A DNA stretch of 64,000 bases, taken from positions 434,001 to 498,000 of the forward strand of contig NZ_LMPV01000006.1 in assembly GCF_001423965.1 (NCBI RefSeq), written 5' to 3'. Under the pieces are notes generated by a model. It was not told the origin of the DNA, searched no databases, and was given only the letters and a program-made list of their open reading frames with translations. The position numbers and the translations under genes are program-made. Positions 36,646 through 44,854 of this stretch are shown here, piece by piece (within the stretch, counting starts at the first letter, position 1; each line of letters starts with the position of its first letter). Source of the DNA: Exiguobacterium sp. Leaf196 (GTDB taxonomy: Bacteria > Bacillota > Bacilli > Exiguobacteriales > Exiguobacteriaceae).

Positions 36646-37164
36646 TTACAAAAATGTTCCGTCGAGGTGAAGTGCATTGACGCGATCCCCGTTCACGTCA
36701 AGAAAATCGACAGAATAGCGGTCTTGTTCTACTTCAAGAATCGCATACGTCTTGTCTGGACGATGGCGTGGCATCCGAATCGATCCTGGATTGATGAATA
36801 ACACACCATCCCGATACTCCGCCTTCGCAACATGAGAATGACCATACAAAACGATATCAGCTTGCTTTTCGTTCGCATGATGTTGCAAGACATCTAGGCT
36901 ATATTTGACGTCCTGACGATGCCCGTGGACACAGAGGACCTTATGCTCGTCCATTTCCGACGTGACTTCTTCCGGGAAATCGTGTCCATAATCACAGTTC
37001 CCCCGTACAACACGATATGGATATAACGATTCAATGTCGCGCGTCAATTGAGAGTCTCCACAATGAAAAGCCAAATCCACGTCCTGATGCCGTTCGAATA
37101 TCGTAAGCAGTTCTTGTTCTAGTCCATGGCTATCACTAACTATCAACGCTCTCATTTTCATCAC
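36646..37164 (-). CDS. ysnB: YsnB-type metallophosphoesterase
   Basis: A 172-residue calcineurin-like phosphodiesterase of the YfcE/MJ0936 family. The metal ligands are visible: SDSHG (about 9-13), HCGDSQ (about 35-40), RGNCDYG (about 54-60), CVHGHRQDVKY (about 78-88), GHSHVAKAEY and NPGSIRMPR. These match the D-x-H, GD, GN(H/C)D, GH and GHTH series, with Cys in place of His in GNCD as in this subfamily. It follows rdgB by ATGA overlap, as ysnA-ysnB do in B. subtilis. The natural substrate is unknown. Confidence 0.93.
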   Translation of the reverse strand: MMKMRALIVSDSHGLEQELLTIFERHQDVDLAFHCGDSQLTRDIESLYPYRVVRGNCDYGHDFPEEVTSEMDEHKVLCVHGHRQDVKYSLDVLQHHANEKQADIVLYGHSHVAKAEYRDGVLFINPGSIRMPRHRPDKTYAILEVEQDRYSVDFLDVNGDRVNALHLDGTFL

Positions 37165-37754
37165 ACTCCTAGGAAAGTAGTTAAGTCCTGTTCGAGCTTG
37201 CGCAATGCATTGCCACGATGACTGATCATCGCTTTTTCTTCTTTCGTCAACTCAGCAGCCGTTTGTCCACTTGCCGTGACGAACAATGGGTCATAACCGA
37301 AACCGTTCGATCCCGTTGCTTCAAAACCGATTCGCCCTTCCATTGTTCCGCGTACCGTCAATGTTTCGCCTGTTGGTTTTGCTAGCGCGAGTACACAAAC
37401 GAAGCGTGCCGTCCGCTCCTCTTCCGGAACACCTTCTAACTTTTCAAGTAGTAGAGCGTTGTTCGCTGCATCCGACTTTTCAAGACCCGCGAAGCGTGCC
37501 GAGTAGACACCTGGAGCGCCATCTAAAGCATCGACTTCAAGACCTGAATCGTCAGCAAGTACTGCGTGACCAAAGTAGGCTGCTGCTTCTGTTGCTTTTA
37601 AGAGTGCATTCTCCTCGAATGTTTCACCTGTCTCATCCGTTTCTTTAGCATCCGAATGATCGAGTAACGACTCGACTGTATAGCCGAGACGCCCAAGCAT
37701 GCTTTCGAGTTCCTTCACTTTACCAGCGTTATGTGTTGCGACGATGACTTTCAT
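37161..37754 (-). CDS. rdgB: XTP/dITP diphosphatase (RdgB/YsnA)
   Basis: House-cleaning enzyme that hydrolyses non-canonical purine triphosphates (dITP, XTP) to monophosphates. 197 residues, typical length. Conserved segments are [12 protein letters not shown] (6-17), [50 protein letters not shown] and [12 protein letters not shown]. It lies between rph and ysnB, overlapping both neighbours by ATGA, a tightly coupled operon that follows the B. subtilis order. Confidence 0.96.
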   Translation of the reverse strand: MKVIVATHNAGKVKELESMLGRLGYTVESLLDHSDAKETDETGETFEENALLKATEAAAYFGHAVLADDSGLEVDALDGAPGVYSARFAGLEKSDAANNALLLEKLEGVPEEERTARFVCVLALAKPTGETLTVRGTMEGRIGFEATGSNGFGYDPLFVTASGQTAAELTKEEKAMISHRGNALRKLEQDLTTFLGV

Positions 37755-38506
37755 TTATGTTCCCCCACTTCTTCTCCTACATACCACCACGAAACACCGA
37801 GTGCCTCGCGACCGGCTTCAATCAGTTCCTTAATACCTTTTTCCCCAAGTTCGAGCATTTCGAGCATCTCTTGACGGGAAAAGGTCGACTCTTCTCCTGT
37901 TGCTTGCATCTCGACGATTTTACCGGATGAGGTCATGACGAGATTGAAGTCGACTTCAGCTGCAGCATCCTCTTCGTAGCATAAATCAAGTAAGGCATTC
38001 GATTCGACAATTCCAACTGAGATGGCGGCGATGCCCTCTTTGATTGGTGTATCGGTCAGTTTTCCCGCTTGAATCAGTTGATCGATAGCTCGAACGAGTG
38101 CTAAAAATCCACCGGTGATCGATGCTGTTCGTGTTCCGCCATCAGCTTGAATGACGTCACAATCGATCCAGATCGTCCGTTCACCAAGTTTTTCTAGATC
38201 GACGACCGCCCGAAGCGATCGGCTAATGAGACGTTGGATTTCCATCGTCCGTCCCGTCTGTTTGCCGCGAACGGCTTCTCGTGCAGTCCGCTGAGCGGTT
38301 GCCCGCGGTAACATCGAATATTCCGCATTGATCCAGCCTTGGCGTTTTCCACGCAGAAATGGTGGTACCCTTTCCTCGACGGTCGCCGTGCAGAGGACTT
38401 TCGTATCACCCAGTTCAATCAAAATCGAACCTTCCGCGTGTTTATTGATGTCAACCGATAACTGTACTGGACGGAGATCGTCCGCCGTTCGTTGGTCTGT
38501 CCGCAT
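37751..38506 (-). CDS. rph: Ribonuclease PH
   Basis: Phosphorolytic 3'-5' exoribonuclease that trims tRNA 3' ends. 251 residues. The family start [14 protein letters not shown] and the motifs [46 protein letters not shown] and the C-terminal [15 protein letters not shown] are clear. It begins directly after the racE stop (38507) and overlaps rdgB at its 3' end. gerM, which lies between racE and rph in B. subtilis, is absent here. Confidence 0.97.
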   Translation of the reverse strand: MRTDQRTADDLRPVQLSVDINKHAEGSILIELGDTKVLCTATVEERVPPFLRGKRQGWINAEYSMLPRATAQRTAREAVRGKQTGRTMEIQRLISRSLRAVVDLEKLGERTIWIDCDVIQADGGTRTASITGGFLALVRAIDQLIQAGKLTDTPIKEGIAAISVGIVESNALLDLCYEEDAAAEVDFNLVMTSSGKIVEMQATGEESTFSRQEMLEMLELGEKGIKELIEAGREALGVSWWYVGEEVGEHK

Positions 38507-39313
38507 TTAATCTTCCTCCGTTCCAAGGACGATGCGCTCCGCATGAATGGGCTGATCGAGCCAGTCCGTTGCAATTTGGTCGAATGAGCGGATATCGCCT
38601 GTCGCGTAATAACGATGTTCTGGTGTTTGTGTCACATCTGCTGAAATCGTGTTGTAGTCAAGTAGTGCTGCTACTTCGAGTGCGGTTTCATCCCCTGAAG
38701 AGATGAGTTGAACGCCTGGTCCGATGACCCGTCCAATGACATCTGCTAAGAGCGGATAATGGGTGCACCCGAGTATTAGTGTATCCATATCGTAATTCAT
38801 CAAAGGTCGTAGCGTATTCGCAACGACACGTTCGACGTATGCGCCATCCGTCTGCATCGACTCGACGAGCGGAACGAATGGCGGGCACGCTAACGATTCA
38901 ACGACGACTTGTCCTTCGACATGTCGTAACGCCTTCTCGTAGGAATTACTTGTAATCGTCATCTTCGTTCCGATGACACCGATTCGTTTCGTACGTGTCA
39001 CCTTGACTGCTGCACGGGCACCCGGATCGATGACACCGATGACAGGTATATTTAAACGTTCTCGCGCTTCTTTTAAGACGACAGCCGTAGCTGTATTACA
39101 GGCGATCACGATCAATTTCACATCTTGTTGTACGAGATAATCAATCATCTCCCACGTAAACTCACGAATCTCTTCTTCTGGACGTGGACCATACGGACAA
39201 CGTAGTGTATCCCCGACATAGATGATTCGCTCATGGGGCAACTGTCGCATCAATTCACGTGCGACCGTCAATCCACCGACTCCGGAATCCAGTACTCCAA
39301 TCGCTCGATTCAC
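38507..39313 (-). CDS. racE: Glutamate racemase
   Basis: Makes D-glutamate for peptidoglycan. 268 residues. The two catalytic Cys are in VIACNTATAVVLKEA (about residues 69-83) and LILGCTHYPLL (about 181-191). The substrate segment GVLDSGVGGLTVARE begins at residue 6. GAGGTGGAGAAGAG precedes the ATG. It heads the racE-rph-rdgB-ysnB unit. Confidence 0.96.
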   Translation of the reverse strand: MNRAIGVLDSGVGGLTVARELMRQLPHERIIYVGDTLRCPYGPRPEEEIREFTWEMIDYLVQQDVKLIVIACNTATAVVLKEARERLNIPVIGVIDPGARAAVKVTRTKRIGVIGTKMTITSNSYEKALRHVEGQVVVESLACPPFVPLVESMQTDGAYVERVVANTLRPLMNYDMDTLILGCTHYPLLADVIGRVIGPGVQLISSGDETALEVAALLDYNTISADVTQTPEHRYYATGDIRSFDQIATDWLDQPIHAERIVLGTEED

Positions 39314-39347
39314 TCTTCTCCACCTCTTTCTCTCAATCTTATGGTAA

Positions 39348-39380
39348 CAAAAAAGGACGACGGTGCAAGACCGGCGTCCG
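39348..39380 (-). terminator. Terminator after ptsH
   Basis: GGACGCCGGT and ACCGTCGTCC pair with one mismatch around a 5-nt loop, followed by six T on the minus strand. It separates ptsH from racE. Confidence 0.83.
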
Positions 39381-39399
39381 AGAATGTACGATTACAGGA

Positions 39400-39663
39400 T
39401 TACTGAGCAAGACCTTCGCTAGTCAGCATATCTGAAAGAGTCGTGATTGCTTCAGAAGCATCGTCACCGTTTGCAACGATTTTGATATCTGAATCTTTCG
39501 CGATTCCGAGTGAAAGAACACCCATGATTGACTTCAAGTTGACAGTCTTTCCGTTGTATTCCAAGTTGATGTCTGATTGGAATTTAGAAGCTGTGTTGAC
39601 GAGCTGAGTAGCGGGACGAGCGTGAATGCCTGAATCCGCGATGACTTTGAATGTTTTTTCCAT
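39400..39663 (-). CDS. ptsH: HPr, phosphocarrier protein of the PTS
   Basis: Small carrier that passes phosphate from enzyme I to sugar-specific PTS proteins and, in Bacillota, forms the CcpA co-repressor when phosphorylated on Ser. 87 residues from the ATG at 39663; the 23 further in-frame residues upstream are not part of the family. The active His is His14 (SGIHARPA) and the HPr-kinase site is Ser45 (NLKSIMG). A GGGAG about 11 nt upstream is the likely ribosome binding site. It stands alone, without ptsI, between ysmA and racE. A Crh role is unlikely because the active His is present. Confidence 0.95.
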   Translation of the reverse strand: MEKTFKVIADSGIHARPATQLVNTASKFQSDINLEYNGKTVNLKSIMGVLSLGIAKDSDIKIVANGDDASEAITTLSDMLTSEGLAQ

Positions 39664-39728
39664 GATTAAGAAATCTCCCTTCACTAATAACGTACTAGTG
39701 AGTCGTTTTCGAATATGTGAACTCATTA

Positions 39729-40184
39729 TCAAATGATAACGGATTCGAATCGATTCTGCAAGGAATTTTTATATGTCTCACTCCATGGGAATGCTTTCCC
39801 GGCACGATTGATTTGTACCATCGATGTCCGTCCTGTGAACATCAGTTCACCCTGCTCATCAAATGCCGCATAATGGACGTCACACGATGCACTTCCGACA
39901 TGTACTGGGTACGCATAGACGGCGAGACGTGTCCGTGGATACACTTGGCGAATGTAATTACACTGGGCATCCGCAACGACGATGATCCCGTCTTCTGCAA
40001 GCGAGTATCCGGTCTCCTCTAACATCAATGTCCGAACGTCCTCGAAATAGACGAACGGTACCCGGTTATTCATATGACCATAGGCATCCGTCTCTGCAAA
40101 ACGAACAGCGACGTCGAGTCGTGTTCCATGTTTCATTTGTTCAAGCCATGATTCGAGTTCTGGAATATAAGCTGGTACGCGCAC
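39729..40184 (-). CDS. ysmA: Hot-dog-fold acyl-CoA thioesterase, YsmA-type
   Basis: A 151-residue 4-hydroxybenzoyl-CoA-thioesterase-like protein. The key segment is [24 protein letters not shown], with the Asp and Asn of the hot-dog active site, followed by strands that pair across the dimer. The start is GTG at 40184, supported by AGGAGG 8 nt upstream. It follows sdhB after a terminator, in the same order as ysmA after sdhB in B. subtilis. The acyl substrate is unknown. Confidence 0.88.
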   Translation of the reverse strand: MRVPAYIPELESWLEQMKHGTRLDVAVRFAETDAYGHMNNRVPFVYFEDVRTLMLEETGYSLAEDGIIVVADAQCNYIRQVYPRTRLAVYAYPVHVGSASCDVHYAAFDEQGELMFTGRTSMVQINRAGKAFPWSETYKNSLQNRFESVII

Positions 40185-40206
40185 AATCGGTTCCTCCTGT
40201 CTGAAT

Positions 40207-40234
40207 GAAAAAAGAAGGAGCAGGCTCCTTCTTT
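40207..40234 (-). terminator. Terminator after sdhB
   Basis: AAAGAAGGAGC and GCTCCTTCTTT form an 11-bp stem with a 2-nt gap, so the loop is likely formed by opening the top pairs; T-run follows on the minus strand. It ends sdhCAB. Confidence 0.82.
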
Positions 40235-40240
40235 AATAAC

Positions 40241-41047
40241 TTATGAACTAACTGCTTCACCTGTCCGTCCTTCGTCACTACCGAAGAACTTCTTGAATGA
40301 GTGAAGTGTCGTTTGACGGTTCATCGCTGCGATCGAAGTCGTCAGCGGAATGCCTTTCGGACAAACCTCGACACAGTTTTGAGCATTACCGCACTGCATG
40401 ATCCCGCCATCTTCCATCAACGCTTCAAGACGTTCTTCCTTATGGAAGGCACCTGTTGGATGCGAGTTGAATAGACGAACTTGTGAGATCGATGCTGGTC
40501 CGATGAACGTCGAACGATCGTTGACGTTCGGACATGCTTCGAGACACACGCCACATGTCATACATTTCGATAACTCATACGCCCATTGACGTTTGTTCTC
40601 TGGCATCCGTGGTCCTGGACCTAAGTCGTACGTTCCATCGATCGGAACCCATGCTTTAACCTTTTTCAACGCATCAAACATGCGCTGACGGTCGACTTGA
40701 AGGTCACGAACGATTGGGAATGTCTGCATCGGTTGAAGGCGGATCGGTTGTTCGAGTTTATCGACGAGTGCCGTACACGATTGACGTGGTGTACCGTTGA
40801 TGACCATGGAACAAGCGCCACATACTTCTTCTAGACAACCCATATCCCAGTTGATCGGTGTCGTTTTTTCACCGGCTGCATTCACAGGATTACGACGAAT
40901 CTCCATTAAAGCAGAGATGACGTTCATGTTCGGACGGTACGGAATTTCAAACGCTTCATCATACGGTTTACCATCAGGTCCATCTTGACGTTGAACGATG
41001 AATTGAACCGATTTTTGCGTAGTAGATGATTCGAGTGGTGTCGCCAT
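40241..41047 (-). CDS. sdhB: Succinate dehydrogenase iron-sulfur subunit
   Basis: Carries electrons from SdhA to the membrane anchor through three Fe-S centres. 268 residues. The [2Fe-2S] motif is MGCLEEVCGACSMVING with a later CTALV Cys. The [4Fe-4S] motif is CMTCGVCLEACP and the [3Fe-4S] ligands are CGNAQNCVEVCPKGI. The ATG overlaps the last base of the sdhA stop (TAATG). Together with sdhC and sdhA it forms the menaquinone-reducing complex II of Bacilli. Confidence 0.97.
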   Translation of the reverse strand: MATPLESSTTQKSVQFIVQRQDGPDGKPYDEAFEIPYRPNMNVISALMEIRRNPVNAAGEKTTPINWDMGCLEEVCGACSMVINGTPRQSCTALVDKLEQPIRLQPMQTFPIVRDLQVDRQRMFDALKKVKAWVPIDGTYDLGPGPRMPENKRQWAYELSKCMTCGVCLEACPNVNDRSTFIGPASISQVRLFNSHPTGAFHKEERLEALMEDGGIMQCGNAQNCVEVCPKGIPLTTSIAAMNRQTTLHSFKKFFGSDEGRTGEAVSS

Positions 41048-42810
41048 TATGCTTTCACCTCTTTCTTCGACTTCTTACTGTAGTCGCGTTTCCGCGGTGG
41101 AATCAACGACGTGTCGACATCTTCATAGAAGATTTCTGGATGACCATTCGTATAACGAGCCATCGTCGTCTTCAAGAACTGTTCATCATTACGTTCCGGG
41201 AAGTCCGGTTTGTAGTGCGCCCCGCGACTCTCGTCACGTTTTAAGGCACCGAGCGTAATTGCTTCGGCTAGGTCGAGCATGTGATCGAGCTGACGGATGA
41301 ACGATGCTCCTTGGTTACTCCAACGCGCTGTGTCCGTTGCCGAAATGCGCGTGAACCGATCACGAAGTTCCTTGATTTTCGTGAGTGTCTCTTCGAGCTT
41401 ATCGTTATAACGGACGACCGTGACATTATCCGTCATGATTTCTCCAAGTTCACGGTGGATCTGATACGCGTTTTCTGTACCTTCCATCGATAAGATATCG
41501 TTAAAACGATTGATTTCTTCGATCTTATGCGCTTCGACGACGTCTTCGCTCATCTCATGAACCGATGTCTCAAGTTCACTCATATACGCGATCGCTGACG
41601 GTCCGGCGACCATTCCGCCATATACCGCAGAAAGAAGTGAATTCGCTCCGAGACGGTTTCCTCCGTGCATCGAATAATCACATTCGCCTGCTGCGAATAG
41701 TCCAGGAATATTCGTCATCTGATCGTAGTCGACCCATAGTCCACCCATTGAATAGTGAACAGCCGGGAAAATTTTCATCGGTACTTTTCGTGGATCATCA
41801 CCGACGAACTTTTCGTAGATTTCAAGGATTCCACCGAGTTTGACGTCGAGTTCTTTTGCGTCTTTATGTGATAGATCAAGATAAACCATGTTCTCCCCGT
41901 TGACGCCGAGTTTTTGATTGACACAGACGTCAAAAATCTCGCGTGTCGCGATATCTCGTGGGACAAGGTTTCCGTATGCCGGATACTTCTCTTCAAGGAA
42001 GTACCAAGGTTTACCGTCTTTATACGTCCAGACGCGACCGCCCTCTCCACGTGCTGATTCACTCATGAGACGTAATTTATCATCCCCAGGAATCGCTGTC
42101 GGGTGAATCTGGATGAACTCACCGTTCGCATAGATCGCACCTTGACGATAGACAGCTGCTGCCGCTTGTCCTGTGTTGATAACCGAGTTCGTCGATTTTC
42201 CGAAGATGACCCCAGGACCACCTGTCGCGAGGATGACAGAATCCGCGGCAAATGCCTCGATTTCCATCGTCCGGAGGTTTTGACAAACCGCTCCACGACA
42301 GATGCCATTGTCATCGATGATGGCACGAAGGAATTCCCATCCTTCATATTTTTCTACCAAACCTTGCGCTTCGAACTTACGAACCTGTTCATCTAATGCG
42401 TACAATAACTGTTGCCCCGTCGTCGCTCCAGCGTATGCCGTCCGGTGATGCAACGTTCCTCCGAAGCGTCGGAAGTCGAGTAACCCTTCCGGTGTCCGGT
42501 TGAACATGACACCCATGCGGTCGAACATATGGATGATCTTCGGTGCTGCTTCCGCCATTTTTTGAACAGGTGGTTGATTTGCGAGGAAGTCTCCACCGTA
42601 TACCGTGTCATCGAAATGCTGATATGGTGAATCCCCTTCCCCTTTCGTATTGACTGCTCCGTTGATGCCACCTTGTGCACAAACAGAGTGTGAGCGTTTG
42701 ACGGGTACGAGTGAGAATAACTTAACTGGTACGCCTTGCTCTGCTGCTTTTATCGTAGCCATCAGACCGGCAAGCCCTCCGCCGATGATGACAAGATTCT
42801 TGTTCGCCAT
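41047..42810 (-). CDS. sdhA: Succinate dehydrogenase flavoprotein subunit
   Basis: Oxidises succinate to fumarate with covalent FAD at the cytoplasmic face. 587 residues from the ATG at 42810 (MANKNLVIIGGGLAGL); GGGGAA about 9 nt upstream supports it. FAD motifs are IIGGGLAGLMATIKAAEQG and, near the flavin His, SHSVCAQGGINGA. Active-site segments HPTAIPGDDKL, SESARGEGGRV and the late HGGNRLGANSLL are present. Confidence 0.97.
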   Translation of the reverse strand: MANKNLVIIGGGLAGLMATIKAAEQGVPVKLFSLVPVKRSHSVCAQGGINGAVNTKGEGDSPYQHFDDTVYGGDFLANQPPVQKMAEAAPKIIHMFDRMGVMFNRTPEGLLDFRRFGGTLHHRTAYAGATTGQQLLYALDEQVRKFEAQGLVEKYEGWEFLRAIIDDNGICRGAVCQNLRTMEIEAFAADSVILATGGPGVIFGKSTNSVINTGQAAAAVYRQGAIYANGEFIQIHPTAIPGDDKLRLMSESARGEGGRVWTYKDGKPWYFLEEKYPAYGNLVPRDIATREIFDVCVNQKLGVNGENMVYLDLSHKDAKELDVKLGGILEIYEKFVGDDPRKVPMKIFPAVHYSMGGLWVDYDQMTNIPGLFAAGECDYSMHGGNRLGANSLLSAVYGGMVAGPSAIAYMSELETSVHEMSEDVVEAHKIEEINRFNDILSMEGTENAYQIHRELGEIMTDNVTVVRYNDKLEETLTKIKELRDRFTRISATDTARWSNQGASFIRQLDHMLDLAEAITLGALKRDESRGAHYKPDFPERNDEQFLKTTMARYTNGHPEIFYEDVDTSLIPPRKRDYSKKSKKEVKA

Positions 42811-42829
42811 GTTGTCAGTTCCCCTTTCC

Positions 42830-43447
42830 TTACAACACGCCTGCAAACGTTAAGATCGAGCGTACGCCTACAAACGATAAACCGATGAATACGAGTGCTG
42901 CCACGTAAGACATCGCCCGTTGAGATGCTGGTGACTGCGTGATTCCCCAAGTAATACAGAACGTCCATAGTCCGTTCGCGAGGTGGAATGTCGTTGCCAA
43001 GATCCCGACGATATAGAACGCTAACATGAATCCGTTATCGACGATGTTCTGCATCATGCTCGCATCAACTTCTGTTCCCATCGCAGCGGCAATCCGAGTC
43101 TCCCAAACGTGCCATGTGATGAACACGACGAGGAACACTCCGCTAAACCGTTGCAAGACATACATCCAGTTCCGGAAATATGTATATCGTCCTGTGTTCG
43201 CAGAACCCGTGAATGCGATGTAAACACCGTAGACACCATGCAAGATGATTGGAATGAAGATGACAAAGATCTCTAAGAACAATCGATACGGAACGCTCCC
43301 CACAAATTCCGCGGCCTTATTGAAGTCTTCCTCACCACGTACGATGAAGTAGTTCGTCGTTAAGTGCGAAAGTAAAAATAACCCGATTGGAATGACGCCG
43401 AGCAGTGAGTGTATTTTACGACTCACGAAATCACGATGATTCGCCAT
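42830..43447 (-). CDS. sdhC: Succinate dehydrogenase cytochrome b558 subunit
   Basis: Membrane anchor of complex II, holding haem b and the menaquinone site. 205 residues from the ATG at 43447, with AGGGGGG about 8 nt upstream; the longer frame to 43579 adds 44 residues without homology. Five hydrophobic spans can be seen, with His residues in RKIHSLLG, LLSHLT, ILHGVYG, ITWHVWET and TFHLANG as haem ligands. It heads sdhCAB, behind a sigma-A promoter at 43536-43564. Confidence 0.95.
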   Translation of the reverse strand: MANHRDFVSRKIHSLLGVIPIGLFLLSHLTTNYFIVRGEEDFNKAAEFVGSVPYRLFLEIFVIFIPIILHGVYGVYIAFTGSANTGRYTYFRNWMYVLQRFSGVFLVVFITWHVWETRIAAAMGTEVDASMMQNIVDNGFMLAFYIVGILATTFHLANGLWTFCITWGITQSPASQRAMSYVAALVFIGLSFVGVRSILTFAGVL

Positions 43448-43535
43448 CCAAATCCCCCCTTTTGTTTGCCAATCAACCGTTGGCGCATTTTGGTAGAAAA
43501 GCGCTTTCATAAGGAAATTCGTCTTTTCATCACTT

Positions 43536-43564
43536 ATTCTACTCCTGTCCTTTTTAGAAGACAA
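43536..43564 (-). promoter_or_regulatory. Promoter of sdhCAB
   Basis: TTGTCT (43559-43564) and TAGAAT (43536-43541) on the minus strand, 17 nt apart. It lies about 90 nt upstream of the sdhC start, leaving a moderate leader. Confidence 0.7.
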
Positions 43565-43606
43565 CCCGAGCCGTTGCATTTAACTGCAAATTTTTTCAGG
43601 AAAACA

Positions 43607-43635
43607 ATGACCTGCTAGAATCATCTCGGTATAAT
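43607..43635 (+). promoter_or_regulatory. Promoter of yslB
   Basis: ATGACC (43607-43612, four of six match) and perfect TATAAT (43630-43635), 17 nt apart, on the plus strand. The start is about 15 nt ahead of the yslB ATG. Confidence 0.65.
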
Positions 43636-43657
43636 GGTTGGCAGATAGGAGTGAATC

Positions 43658-44080
43658 ATGATGGATGTTACACCAAACCAAACACCACTTTTCGGAATCG
43701 AACTGATCCGGGATTATGTGTTAACCGATCTTCTAGGATCGGATTATCGGCAAGTCATCTACTGGGCAGGTAAACGTCTCGCGCGTCAATTCCCTGTCGT
43801 GGATGAATCTGAATTGGCCTCATTCTTTGAACAAGCCGGTTGGGGAATGCTCGAAATCAAGAAACGTAAAGGAACGGTCATCTCGTTCGTACTGTCTCCT
43901 CCTGATACGACGAGAGATGAACGGCCACAAGGCTACTTTCAACTCGAAGCCGGTTTCCTCGCTGAACAGTTTTCTCGTTTTAACGGATGTGTTGCGGAAG
44001 GATATGCTGAGACGAGTAAAGAGTTTGTTCAAATCACGGTCCAAATTGATCCAAAAGATCCACTCGAACCAATCGGTTGA
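43658..44080 (+). CDS. yslB: YslB-family protein (DUF2507)
   Basis: A 140-residue cytoplasmic protein of the DUF2507/YslB family. The start with PLFGIELIRDYVLTDLLG and the segment IIYWAGKRLARQFP-like (VIYWAGKRLARQFPV) match the family, as does GYFQLEAGFLAEQ. The fold is related to V4R-like small-molecule binding domains, but no ligand is known. It is divergent from sdhCAB, the same neighbour as in B. subtilis. TAGGAGTG precedes the tandem ATGs. Confidence 0.87.
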   Translation: MMDVTPNQTPLFGIELIRDYVLTDLLGSDYRQVIYWAGKRLARQFPVVDESELASFFEQAGWGMLEIKKRKGTVISFVLSPPDTTRDERPQGYFQLEAGFLAEQFSRFNGCVAEGYAETSKEFVQITVQIDPKDPLEPIG

Positions 44081-44197
44081 ACTTTACATAGAATGTGACA
44101 GGAATCTTTATTTTCAACATCGAAATAGATTCATGAAACTTTTTGTAGCAAGTGATCGTAAAATCATGCGTACACAAATTGCGAGGAGGAACTTTAC

Positions 44198-44812
44198 ATG
44201 TTCAAAAAACTAGCAGCAGATTTAACGGGATTCAGTGATATCGGACAAGTCATTCATCCTGATGATTTCGACAAGGCAGCCGCTGACGATTATGTTTTAC
44301 ATGAAGACGGCGAAAAAATCTATTTCTTGATCAAGTCCAAATCTGACGAGTATTGCTTTACGAACTTAGCCTTGATTCACCTTGATGGAGAAAGTGCTGT
44401 CAGTTCAAAACGTGTACTCTACCGCTATCCATATGCACATTATCCAATTCGCCACGTCATGTTCGAAACGGCCGGAACAGTCGACCTCGATGTCGAGATC
44501 AAGTTCGAGATTGGTGGCAAACATTATTCGATCGACGTTGATAAAAAACAACTGGAGCATGTAAAGGATCTGTATAAGACATTACTTGCCATCGCTGAAA
44601 AACAATACGAAGGACAAAAGATGCTCGAGTTCGCGAATAGCTCATTAAATCATTCGGTCACGATTCTCGGTGGTCTTCGCCAAGGCGACATGAATGTTCC
44701 GCAAACATTCAAGGAGTTGTCTGAACAATCCTTCGAGTGGCTTCAAGGTCACTACCATCAGTGGAACCAGCGTGATTTCGGTTCGTACTACGAGAAGTAC
44801 ATCAACAACTAA
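44198..44812 (+). CDS. PH-domain protein of the YvbH type
   Basis: A 204-residue cytoplasmic protein. Residues about 12-120 form a bacterial PH-like domain (DYVLHEDGEKIYFLIKSKSDEYCFTN-like pattern of strands, quoted only in part, with YRYPYAHYPIRHV and IEFEIG-like strands). The C-terminal 75 residues are helical with EEKQYEGQKML-like and SEQSFEWLQGHYHQW segments, as in the YvbH oligomerisation domain. GCGAGGAGG lies 7-8 nt before the ATG. Function of the family is unknown. A bidirectional terminator follows. Confidence 0.78.
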   Translation: MFKKLAADLTGFSDIGQVIHPDDFDKAAADDYVLHEDGEKIYFLIKSKSDEYCFTNLALIHLDGESAVSSKRVLYRYPYAHYPIRHVMFETAGTVDLDVEIKFEIGGKHYSIDVDKKQLEHVKDLYKTLLAIAEKQYEGQKMLEFANSSLNHSVTILGGLRQGDMNVPQTFKELSEQSFEWLQGHYHQWNQRDFGSYYEKYINN

Positions 44813-44817
44813 TGCCA

Positions 44818-44853
44818 TAAAAAAAGCCGCTCTCTTCACGAGGACGGCCTTTT
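44818..44853. terminator. Bidirectional terminator between the PH-domain gene and uvrC
   Basis: AAAAAAGCCG...CGGCCTTTTTT flanks an inner CTC/GAG pair and a short loop; A-run and T-run on either side serve the two convergent genes. Confidence 0.78.
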
Positions 44854-44854
44854 T

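Noticed and set aside
39726-39739. TTATCA/TGATAA inverted repeat at the ysmA stop codon as a regulator site for ptsH
   Set aside because: It is short and A/T-rich, no clear promoter can be placed around it, and such repeats are common by chance.
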